Below, piece after piece: positions 1 through 7,985 of a stretch of 64,000 nt of DNA. The stretch is from an uncultured Flavobacteriaceae bacterium (GTDB taxonomy: Bacteria; Bacteroidota; Bacteroidia; Flavobacteriales; Flavobacteriaceae). Within the stretch, counting starts at the first letter, position 1. Each line of letters begins with the position of its first letter. The DNA lies in NCBI GenBank assembly GCA_938073895.1, contig CALJFB010000002.1, positions 1 to 64,000 of the forward strand. The letters run 5' to 3'. The notes beneath the pieces were generated by a model, which did not search any database, was not told where the DNA came from, and saw only the letters and a program-made list of their open reading frames with translations. The translations under genes were made by a program, and so were the position numbers.

Positions 1-1
1 A

Positions 2-436
2 TTAGATTATATCAATGTTGCTGAAAGACCAAATATGGATTTCAGCGATAACGGAAAGGATATTGTAATGCCAATGGTTTCGGTATCTATCCCAATTTTC
101 AATAAGAAATATAAATCCCAAACCAAACAAAATGATTTGCAGCAGCAGGAAATTACTGCTCAAAAACAGGAACGTTTAAATGCATTGGAAACGCTTTTAG
201 ACAAAGCAAATAACGAACGCATTTCTGCAAGAATAAGTTATGCTACTCAAACAAAAAACTTAAAGCAAGCTAAAGATGCAAAAGACATTTTAATCAAAAG
301 CTACGAAACAGGAACGATAGATTTTAATGATGTTTTGGATATTCAAGAGTTGCAACTAAAGTTTCAAATCAATCAAATAGAGTCTATTAAGACCTACTAT
401 GTGCAAAGTACAATCATTAATTATTTAATTCAGTAA
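2..436 (+). CDS. TolC-like outer membrane efflux protein, C-terminal part (5' end outside window)
   Basis: Open frame runs from the window edge (LDYINVAERPNMDFSDNG...); coiled-coil helices and the 'IKSYETGTIDFNDVLDIQELQLKFQINQIESIKTYY' ending are typical of TolC/CusC; sits upstream of metal efflux genes. Confidence 0.8.
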   Translation, partial: LDYINVAERPNMDFSDNGKDIVMPMVSVSIPIFNKKYKSQTKQNDLQQQEITAQKQERLNALETLLDKANNERISARISYATQTKNLKQAKDAKDILIKSYETGTIDFNDVLDIQELQLKFQINQIESIKTYYVQSTIINYLIQ

Positions 437-439
437 ACT

Positions 440-1033
440 ATGAAAAATAATAGTAAACTAATTGGCACAGGAATGTTAACTGCTATAACTGCTTCTCTAT
501 GTTGTATTACCCCTGTTTTAGCTCTTATTGCAGGAACAAGTGGAATTGCTTCAGCATTTTCTTGGATAGAACCCTTTAGACCTTATCTAATTGGGTTAAC
601 AGTTTTTGTATTAGGATTTGCTTGGTATCAAAAACTAAAACCTCAAAAAGAAATTGACTGTGAATGTGAAACGGACGAAAAACCAAAATTCATACAATCA
701 AAGAGGTTTTTAGGAATTGTTACTGTATTTGCAATTGTAATGTTGGCTTTCCCATACTATTCAGGAATTTTTTACACAAATACAGAAAAACAAATAACCG
801 TAGTTTATAAATCAGACATTAAAACAACTGAATTTAAAATCGACGGAATGACCTGCGCCAGTTGCGAAGCACACGTAAACCACGAAGTTAATAAACTCAA
901 CGGTATTGTAAACTCAAAAGCATCCTACGAAAAAGGTAACGCTATCATTGAATTTGACAAAACCAAAACCAATGAATTAGAGATTGAGAAAGCAATTAAT
1001 TCTACAGGTTATAAAGTAACTGATAAAAAATAA
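440..1033 (+). CDS. merTP: MerT-like mercuric/metal transporter fused to a C-terminal HMA (MerP-like) domain
   Basis: N-terminal TM segment with 'SLCCITPVLALIAG' plus C-terminal 'IDGMTCASCEAHV' HMA motif. Confidence 0.85.
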   Translation: MKNNSKLIGTGMLTAITASLCCITPVLALIAGTSGIASAFSWIEPFRPYLIGLTVFVLGFAWYQKLKPQKEIDCECETDEKPKFIQSKRFLGIVTVFAIVMLAFPYYSGIFYTNTEKQITVVYKSDIKTTEFKIDGMTCASCEAHVNHEVNKLNGIVNSKASYEKGNAIIEFDKTKTNELEIEKAINSTGYKVTDKK

Positions 1034-1038
1034 AATTG

Positions 1039-1245
1039 ATGCAACCTATATTAAAATCAGAAATCACTTGTCCAAACTGCGGACATAAAAAAGTGGAAGA
1101 AATGCCAACAAATGCTTGTCAATTCTTTTATGAGTGTAAAAATTGCAAAACGGTTTTGAAACCAAAGGAAGGCGATTGTTGTGTTTATTGTTCTTATGGA
1201 ACTGTCCCTTGTCCGCCAATTCAGAATAATAAAAATTGTTGTTAA
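1039..1245 (+). CDS. Small Cys-rich GDCCVxC-motif protein
   Basis: 'GDCCVYCSYGTVPCPPIQ' motif and CPNCGHKK zinc-ribbon-like N-terminus; ATG at 1039 (track ORF begins at TTG 1036). Confidence 0.85.
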   Translation: MQPILKSEITCPNCGHKKVEEMPTNACQFFYECKNCKTVLKPKEGDCCVYCSYGTVPCPPIQNNKNCC

Positions 1246-1246
1246 A

Positions 1247-3748
1247 ATGAAACATACATATCATATACACGGAATGACTTGCAACGGTTGTCGCAGTCAC
1301 GTTGAAGAAACGCTCTCTAAAGTGGAAGGTGTTTTAAAAGCAACGGTCAATTTAGAAAAGGCTGAAGCTACCATCGAAATGGAATCGCATATTCCTATAG
1401 AAAAGTTTCAAGAAGCCTTAAAAAAGGATGGTGATAGATACAGTATTCATAAACAAGGTGAACAACATCAACATTCAAATGATAAAAAGAAAGAGCAATC
1501 CAAAGGAAAAGGCACAGGCACATTTTATTGTCCTATGCATTGCGAGGGCGATAAAACTTATGATGCACCAGGCGATTGTCCTGTTTGCGGAATGGATTTG
1601 GTGGAAGAACAAAATCTATCCACAACTTCAGCAGAACAATGGACGTGTCCTATGCATCCAGAAATTGTCAAAGACGAAGCAAGTTCGTGTCCTATTTGTG
1701 GGATGGATTTAGAGCCAATGGAAGCAGATAGTTCAGCAGAGGAAAAAACGTATAAGAAGCTATTAAAGAAATTTTGGATAGCATCTGTATTCACATTACC
1801 TATTTTCTTAATTGCTATGAGCGAAATGCTTAATAACAATCCATTGTATGATATAATGGAACAGAAAAATTGGAACTGGATTCAGTTTGTTTTATCCATT
1901 CCAGTTGTCTTTTACGCTACGTGGATGTTCTTTGAGCGTGCTTATAGAAGCATAAAAACGTGGAATCTCAATATGTTTACACTCATTGGAATCGGTGCAG
2001 GTGTGGCTTGGTTATTTAGTGTATTTGGGATGTTGTTTCCAGATGTATTTCCTGAACAATTTAAAACTGAATCAGGCGCAGTTCACGTCTATTTTGAAGC
2101 AGCAACAGTTATTCTAACGTTAGTGCTTTTAGGTCAATTGTTAGAAGCTCGTGCGCATAGTAAAACCAATTCGGCAGTAAAAGAGTTACTAAAGTTAGCA
2201 CCTAATAAAGCCATAAAAATAGTAGATGGTGAAGAAATTGAAGTCAGTATTGACGAGATAGAATTAAATGATATTCTAAAAGTGAAACCAGGAGATAAAA
2301 TTCCTGTGGATGGTGTGATAACTGAAGGCGAAACAACTATTGACGAATCTATGATTACAGGAGAACCTATTCCTGTAAACAAATCTCAAGAAGATAAAGT
2401 AAGTAGCGGAACCATTAATGGGAATCAATCCTTTTTGATGAAAGCAGAAAAGGTAGGAAGTGACACGCTTTTATCACAAATCATTCATATGGTGAATGAT
2501 GCCAGTAGAAGTCGCGCACCAATTCAAAATTTAGCAGATAAAGTTTCAGGTTATTTTGTGCCAGTTGTAGTTCTTATTTCTATTATCACTTTTATTATAT
2601 GGTCAATTTGGGGACCAGAACCAGTTTATGTGTATGCGTTTGTGAATGCAATTGCAGTACTAATCATTGCGTGTCCTTGTGCTTTAGGTTTAGCAACACC
2701 AATGTCTGTAATGGTTGGTGTGGGTAAAGGTGCTCAAAATGGTGTATTGATTAAAAATGCTGAAGCTCTCGAAAAAATGGATAAAGTAACAACGCTAATT
2801 GTAGACAAGACAGGAACAATTACCGAAGGAAAGCCAACAGTTGAAACCGTTGGTGCTTTTAATGATGCTTTAAGCGAAAAAGAAGTGTTACAATACATCG
2901 TTTCATTAAATACCAATAGCGAACATCCTTTGGCAGAAGCGACAGTTAAATATGGCAAAGAACACAACGCAGAAATTTTAAAGTCCGAAGATTTTAGTGC
3001 AGTCACAGGAAAAGGTGTTGAAGCGACCATAAAAGATAAAAAAGTAGCATTAGGTAATCCTAAAATGATGGAATATGCCAAAGCAGATATTATCTCTAAA
3101 ATGAAAGACGAAGCGAAATCTTACCAAAAACAAGGTAAAACAGTTTCTTATTTGTCAATAGATAAAACCGTAGTTGGATATGTAGTTATAGGCGATAAGA
3201 TAAAAGAAACAAGTGCTAAAGCGATTAAAGCACTTCAAGATAAAGGGATAGATGTAATAATGCTAACAGGTGATAATCACGATACAGCACAAGCAGTAGC
3301 ATCAGAATTAAATCTTGCAGATTTTAAAGCCAGTATGCTACCAGAAGACAAACTCAAAGAAGTAGAGAAACTGCAAGAAAAAGGAAAAGTGGTTGCAATG
3401 GCAGGTGATGGTATTAATGATGCACCAGCATTGGCAAAAAGTGATGTAGGGATTGCAATGGGAACAGGAACAGATGTAGCGATAGAAAGTGCAATGATAA
3501 CGTTAGTAAAAGGCGATTTACACGGTATTGTAAAAGCAAAAAATTTAAGTAATGCTGTAATGAAGAACATTAAGCAAAACCTATTTTTTGCACTTATCTA
3601 CAACACTTTAGGTGTACCTATTGCAGCAGGTGTGTTGTTTCCATTCTTCGGAATACTACTCTCGCCAATGATAGCTGCTTTAGCAATGAGTTTTAGCTCT
3701 GTTTCTGTTATTGGAAACGCATTACGATTAAGAAATATTAAAATATAA
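1247..3748 (+). CDS. copA: Heavy-metal translocating P1B-type ATPase with N-terminal HMA and two heavy-metal-binding (CPMHP...CPICGMDL) domains
   Basis: HMA 'GMTCNGC', CPC motif 'IACPCALGLATP', DKTGT, 'GDGINDAPAL'; ATG at 1247 follows the stop of the preceding gene (track ORF starts upstream at 1181). Confidence 0.93.
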   Translation: MKHTYHIHGMTCNGCRSHVEETLSKVEGVLKATVNLEKAEATIEMESHIPIEKFQEALKKDGDRYSIHKQGEQHQHSNDKKKEQSKGKGTGTFYCPMHCEGDKTYDAPGDCPVCGMDLVEEQNLSTTSAEQWTCPMHPEIVKDEASSCPICGMDLEPMEADSSAEEKTYKKLLKKFWIASVFTLPIFLIAMSEMLNNNPLYDIMEQKNWNWIQFVLSIPVVFYATWMFFERAYRSIKTWNLNMFTLIGIGAGVAWLFSVFGMLFPDVFPEQFKTESGAVHVYFEAATVILTLVLLGQLLEARAHSKTNSAVKELLKLAPNKAIKIVDGEEIEVSIDEIELNDILKVKPGDKIPVDGVITEGETTIDESMITGEPIPVNKSQEDKVSSGTINGNQSFLMKAEKVGSDTLLSQIIHMVNDASRSRAPIQNLADKVSGYFVPVVVLISIITFIIWSIWGPEPVYVYAFVNAIAVLIIACPCALGLATPMSVMVGVGKGAQNGVLIKNAEALEKMDKVTTLIVDKTGTITEGKPTVETVGAFNDALSEKEVLQYIVSLNTNSEHPLAEATVKYGKEHNAEILKSEDFSAVTGKGVEATIKDKKVALGNPKMMEYAKADIISKMKDEAKSYQKQGKTVSYLSIDKTVVGYVVIGDKIKETSAKAIKALQDKGIDVIMLTGDNHDTAQAVASELNLADFKASMLPEDKLKEVEKLQEKGKVVAMAGDGINDAPALAKSDVGIAMGTGTDVAIESAMITLVKGDLHGIVKAKNLSNAVMKNIKQNLFFALIYNTLGVPIAAGVLFPFFGILLSPMIAALAMSFSSVSVIGNALRLRNIKI

Positions 3749-3752
3749 CACT

Positions 3753-5525
3753 ATGAAAAAATATATAATTTACTTCGGAATATTGGTAGTTGGTTTGTTT
3801 TTAGGTTGGTTGCTTTTTGGTGGTTCATCAAAAAAAGATACAGAACATAATCACGATGTCATTTCAGAAACCAATCAAATGTGGACGTGTTCTATGCATC
3901 CACAAATTATGCAACCAGAATCAGGCGATTGTCCTATTTGTGGTATGGATTTAATTCCTGCTGAAAGTGTAAGTGATGGCCTGTTAGCAGATCAATTTAA
4001 GCTTACAGAAAATGCTATGGCATTAGCCAATATTCAAACATCTATTGTTGGTAAAGGCAATGTTGAAGGCAATACTATCAAATTATCTGGTAAGATTGCT
4101 GAAAACGAAGAAGCCAATGCAGTACAGGTAAGTTATTTCGCTGGAAGAATTGAACGTTTGAATGTGAGTTTTACAGGTGAAGAAGTTCGTAAAGGTCAAT
4201 TATTGGCAACCATTTATTCACCAGAACTCTATGCAGCACAACAAGAATTAATTACAGCAGCATCTTTAAAAGAATCACAACCTGCCTTATACAAAGCAGT
4301 CCGTAATAAACTGAAATTATGGAAGCTCTCTGAAAATCAAATCAATCAGATTGAAGAAACAGGAAAAGTGAAAGAAAACTTTCCTGTGTATGCAACCGTT
4401 TCGGGTACTGTTACAGAAAAATTGGTAGAGCAAGGCGATTACATTAAACAAGGACAACCCTTACTTAAAATTGCTAATCTAAACACGGTTTGGGGTAACT
4501 TTGATGTGTATGAAAATCAGATTGACCGCTTTAAAAAAGGACAAGAAGTGTTGATTACAACGAATGCCTATCCTAATAAAGAATTTAAAGGTAAAGTCGA
4601 TTTTATTGACCCAGTTTTAAATACAAAAACAAGAACTGTCACCTTGCGTGTAGTCTTAAATAATAAGGATGATGTGTTTAAGCCAGGAATGTTTGTAACA
4701 GCAAATATAGATGGGGTTACAAGTAACAATGACCAAGTACTAACGATTCCTGCATCTGCTGTTTTGTGGACAGGTGAACGTTCTGTGGTTTATCTTAAAA
4801 CAAATCCAGACCAACCTATTTTTGAAATGCGTGAAATTAAGTTAGGCAATCAAATTGGTAATGACTATGAAGTTTTAGAAGGCTTGTTTGTCGGAAATGA
4901 AATTGTGACCAATGGAACATTTACGGTTGATGCCGCAGCACAATTACAAGGTAAAAAGTCAATGATGAATAAGGAAGGTGGAAAAGTAATGACAGGTCAC
5001 GAAAGTCATTTAGATATGGAAGAAACCACATCTATCACTAATGAAAACAATTCCAATATTAATGATCGCATTAGCGTTTCAAAGGATTTTCAAAATCAAT
5101 TAAAAGTAATTTTTGATGATTATATCAAATTGAAAGACGCTTTAGTTAAAGATAATTCAAAGAATGTAGTAAAAGAATCAAAAATTCTATTAGATAATTT
5201 GACTAAAGTTGATATGAAACAACTAACAGATAAAGTAGCTCATAACCATTGGATGTCATTAGAAAAAGAAATAAAAGCATCTGGCACTTCAATTTCAAAA
5301 ACATCTAATATCAAAGTGCAAAGAAACCATTTCAAACATTTATCTGCACATTTAATAAAAGCGGTACAACAGTTTGGTGTCAATGAAAAAGTCTATGTAG
5401 AATTTTGTCCAATGGCTGATAACAATAATGGTGCGTATTGGTTGAGTAAAGAAGAAAAAGTAATCAATCCCTACTTTGGCGAAGCAATGCTAACCTGTGG
5501 TGAAGTAAAACAAGTAATAGAATAA
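3753..5525 (+). CDS. cusB: Efflux RND periplasmic adaptor (CusB-like) with N-terminal heavy-metal-binding domain and C-terminal DUF3347-like domain
   Basis: 'WTCSMHPQIMQPESGDCPICGMDLIP', MFP core 'GTVTEKLVEQGDYIKQGQPLLKIANL', C-terminal 'VYVEFCPMADNNNGAYWLSKEEKVINPYFGEAMLTCGEV'. Confidence 0.9.
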   Translation: MKKYIIYFGILVVGLFLGWLLFGGSSKKDTEHNHDVISETNQMWTCSMHPQIMQPESGDCPICGMDLIPAESVSDGLLADQFKLTENAMALANIQTSIVGKGNVEGNTIKLSGKIAENEEANAVQVSYFAGRIERLNVSFTGEEVRKGQLLATIYSPELYAAQQELITAASLKESQPALYKAVRNKLKLWKLSENQINQIEETGKVKENFPVYATVSGTVTEKLVEQGDYIKQGQPLLKIANLNTVWGNFDVYENQIDRFKKGQEVLITTNAYPNKEFKGKVDFIDPVLNTKTRTVTLRVVLNNKDDVFKPGMFVTANIDGVTSNNDQVLTIPASAVLWTGERSVVYLKTNPDQPIFEMREIKLGNQIGNDYEVLEGLFVGNEIVTNGTFTVDAAAQLQGKKSMMNKEGGKVMTGHESHLDMEETTSITNENNSNINDRISVSKDFQNQLKVIFDDYIKLKDALVKDNSKNVVKESKILLDNLTKVDMKQLTDKVAHNHWMSLEKEIKASGTSISKTSNIKVQRNHFKHLSAHLIKAVQQFGVNEKVYVEFCPMADNNNGAYWLSKEEKVINPYFGEAMLTCGEVKQVIE

Positions 5526-5558
5526 TAAATCAAGTAGTAACAATTAAATTTTAAAACA

Positions 5559-6038
5559 ATGAATTTTTCAAAGAAAAATCACGAACACAAAAACAAAAAT
5601 GTAATCGACGTGAGTAAAAAAGTAATTTTAAGTGTAGCTGTTATAGCAACTTTAGGTGTAACAAGCTGCAATAGCCAAACCAAAAAAGAAACTAAAACAA
5701 CAAAAACTGAAACGTCTAAAGATATGGCAATGACAGACCTGTCTTTTGGTGTAAGAGGAAATTGCGGAATGTGTAAAAACACTATCGAAAAAGCAGCTAA
5801 CGGTGTTGAAGGTGTTGCAAGTGCCAATTGGGATGTCGATAAAAAGAAGATTGATGTGTCTTTTGATGATACAAAAACCGATGCAATGGCAATTCATAAA
5901 GCAATTGCAGCTTCAGGTTACGACACTGAAAAAGTCGCAGGAAGTGAAGATGCTTACAAAAACCTGCCAGGTTGTTGTCAATACGACCACGAAATGAAAA
6001 TAGATCAGTCAGGTAAAATGAAATCTGACAACCATTAA
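5559..6038 (+). CDS. HMA-domain (heavy-metal-associated) lipoprotein/periplasmic protein
   Basis: Signal-like N-terminus with 'TSCNSQ' lipobox; HMA-like fold with 'RGNCGMCKNTIEKAANGVEGV'. Confidence 0.8.
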   Translation: MNFSKKNHEHKNKNVIDVSKKVILSVAVIATLGVTSCNSQTKKETKTTKTETSKDMAMTDLSFGVRGNCGMCKNTIEKAANGVEGVASANWDVDKKKIDVSFDDTKTDAMAIHKAIAASGYDTEKVAGSEDAYKNLPGCCQYDHEMKIDQSGKMKSDNH

Positions 6039-6048
6039 ACCAATATAT

Positions 6049-6077
6049 AAAGAGTCTTTTCTAAGGCTCTTTATTTT
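6049..6077 (+). terminator. Intrinsic terminator of the metal operon
   Basis: AAAGAGtc...ggCTCTTT stem followed by TATTTTTT, just after the last metal gene. Confidence 0.7.
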
Positions 6078-6110
6078 TTAAATAAAATTTGGTAATAATA
6101 TCAGCATCTG

Positions 6111-6770
6111 TGAACAGGTAATATGGTGTTCGTCAGGCATTCCATTTTGTTACCTAAAACATTTCTGCAAGCCAAATACAATCTAATAAGTCATTTCGAG
6201 CGGAGCCGAGAAATCACATATCAGTTAGTTGTTGTCTAATATATAACGGCTTGCATAAAACACCCAAAACACCACTGTGGTGACACATCCACGTTGGCGT
6301 TTTGGGTTTGCTTTAGTCCACACAATACATGCCTTCCTCACCCTTAGCTACTCTTGCACCCAAACCCAATATAGTTTGCACTAGCGTGCAGACAGTTTAC
6401 ATTGGGTGCAACCGCTACTTAATGCTTTGCGAGCCTGCTGGGTCGCATCGGGCTATAAGGGCGTCACAGTTTTTGACCCAGCCAATTTGCCGTATAAAAT
6501 CACCTTAGCAGGATGATTACATCCGGCAACGCACCGTAAGAGCTAAACCTTTATTCAGATTTCCCTATCGGTACACCTCATAAAGTATAGCCCTTACCTT
6601 TCCCACTGGTTCAAAAACTCCGCCACCCGCGTGTAACACGTAGCTGTGGCAGCCTACTACTAAAATGATATACTAATAATATAGTTTGGATTCAAAACGT
6701 ATCAGGCTATATTGCCACAACACCCTCGCTCATCTCGCAGGCGGCTCGCGCCTTTTTGATTACCTGTTCA
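6111..6770. other. ORF-free hairpin-rich segment bounded by a perfect 12-bp inverted repeat (TGAACAGGTAAT...ATTACCTGTTCA); putative non-autonomous mobile element or structured RNA
   Basis: Inverted repeat at 6111-6122 and 6759-6770; internal stems 6263-6270/6299-6306, 6355-6363/6402-6410, 6437-6444/6475-6482, 6624-6628/6648-6652; visibly more GC-rich than flanks; no ORF on either strand in the track. Confidence 0.5.
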
Positions 6771-6797
6771 AAAGAATCATTAGAATGCTTTCAGACA

Positions 6798-6906
6798 TTT
6801 TGAACCTTTCAAGAACTAACTGTAAATAATAATCAACGTCATTAGGATTTGACAGACAAGTATCAATACATATCAATTTTGAAACTTTTACGAACTAGCT
6901 GTAAAT
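6798..6906. repeat. Two imperfect 30-nt direct repeats (26/30 identical)
   Basis: TTTTGAACCTTTCAAGAACTAACTGTAAAT (6798-6827) and TTTTGAAACTTTTACGAACTAGCTGTAAAT (6877-6906). Confidence 0.7.
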
Positions 6907-6964
6907 CAAATGGAATTGCGTTTCGATATAATCGAAAAAGAGCATGGAATGAAGATTTAGCAGT

Positions 6965-7040
6965 GGTTTTGCCTTAGCAAAAAGTTCCTATAAAGACTCT
7001 TGATTTTTTGTTTCGTTTTGTATCAAGACAAAATGAAAAG
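6965..7040. repeat. Degenerate dispersed intergenic repeat, copy A (3' end part only)
   Basis: 'ctataaagactcttgattttttgtttcgttttgtatcaagacaaaatgaaaagaac' resembles the ends of copies B and C. Confidence 0.5.
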
Positions 7041-7072
7041 AACAAAAAAGTACAGAAGATAATTTACAACAT

Positions 7073-7143
7073 AAAAAAAGAAAAGAGCCTGCAAAGTTAG
7101 GCACTATCGTGCCAATATAAATTGCTTTCTCTTTTCTTTTTTT
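7073..7143 (-). terminator. Long nested stem-loop downstream of the minus-strand cassette, probable terminator
   Basis: Perfect 15-bp arms AAAAAAAGAAAAGAG (7073-7087) / CTCTTTTCTTTTTTT (7129-7143), internal GGCAC-TATC-GTGCC hairpin (7100-7113). Confidence 0.6.
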
Positions 7144-7174
7144 GCCGATTTTTTCGCTTCTCTTTTAAAAATAA

Positions 7175-7360
7175 TTAGTTGAAATACTGTTTCACTAGCC
7201 AACGAAGTAACATGGAGACTATAAAACTTACAACAGCGCCGATGGCAGCCATGATGATGGTATAGACTATAGCATTCCAACTTAAGTTTAAGAAAGCAGA
7301 AAAAAGCGTGCCGCCTAAAACGCCTGCTTTAGTATTTGGATCTATGATGATAATTGACAT
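7175..7360 (-). CDS. Small hydrophobic membrane protein (61 aa), holin-like size and topology
   Basis: Hydrophobic segment 'IVYTIIMAAIGAVVSFIVSMLLRWLVK'; 10-bp gap from the preceding gene of the same operon. Confidence 0.6.
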   Translation of the reverse strand: MSIIIIDPNTKAGVLGGTLFSAFLNLSWNAIVYTIIMAAIGAVVSFIVSMLLRWLVKQYFN

Positions 7361-7370
7361 AGATCAAGTC

Positions 7371-7583
7371 TTAGGGTGATTCGTCTGAAACTACAGCCTG
7401 ACTTACTGCTGTGGCGACAGTTCCAGCAACGGTCATATAGGTTGCAATACTAACGACTATAGCCGGCATACTGATTGGTGCGGCGATAATGGCACCTCCA
7501 GCAGTGGCTAGGGCGATACCGATATTTCGTAAGATTTTAAAAAACTTCGGAGTTGGTTTGTTATACCGTTCTACTAAATTCAT
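7371..7583 (-). CDS. Small membrane protein (70 aa)
   Basis: 'GIALATAGGAIIAAPISMPAIVVSIATYMTVAGTVATAVSQ' hydrophobic stretch; start overlaps the end of the DUF5675 gene. Confidence 0.65.
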   Translation of the reverse strand: MNLVERYNKPTPKFFKILRNIGIALATAGGAIIAAPISMPAIVVSIATYMTVAGTVATAVSQAVVSDESP

Positions 7584-7983
7584 AATGTTGTGTTGTTATG
7601 GTTAAAAAAATCTGTTCTTTACAGTCAATAGCTTGTTGCACTACTGACGTTAACTTCTGCATCGCAATTCTCGATTGTAAGCCTTTTCCTAAACCACCTA
7701 AATAGGTGACTGGAGCAATACAACCTTGTAGGTCTTTCAGTGCATCATTTGCGGGATGCAATAAAATGAGATGCCGATGAGGCACATCTTTAACTAAAAG
7801 ATGATGTTTGAAATGCGTCGAATACCGAGGAACGAGTTCATAGCGACCTTCTGGTATGCAGGAGGTATTTCGCTTGTTCTGTTTCCAGGGCAACTCTATC
7901 GTGTGACATAAAAAATTTGCAGAACAGAAGAGGGTACCGTTGGTACCGCCTTCAAAATAGGTTCTGTAAAGTGTCAATTCCAT
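7561..7983 (-). CDS. DUF5675 family protein
   Basis: Pattern 'CHTIELPWKQNKRNTSCIPEGRYELVPR...RHLILLHPANDALKDLQGCIAP' matches DUF5675 as I know it. Confidence 0.8.
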   Translation of the reverse strand: MELTLYRTYFEGGTNGTLFCSANFLCHTIELPWKQNKRNTSCIPEGRYELVPRYSTHFKHHLLVKDVPHRHLILLHPANDALKDLQGCIAPVTYLGGLGKGLQSRIAMQKLTSVVQQAIDCKEQIFLTITTQHYEFSRTV

Positions 7984-7985
7984 GA

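Noticed and set aside
1064-1300. Minus-strand ORF opposite the metal genes
   Set aside because: Antisense to well-supported coding sequence, no recognisable motif; same for the other antisense ORFs within copA (1558-1839, 2134-2382, 2734-3081, 3277-3570).
6111-6770. Complete insertion sequence
   Set aside because: Despite the 12-bp inverted ends there is no transposase ORF and no clear target-site duplication, so kept only as a putative non-autonomous element or structured RNA.
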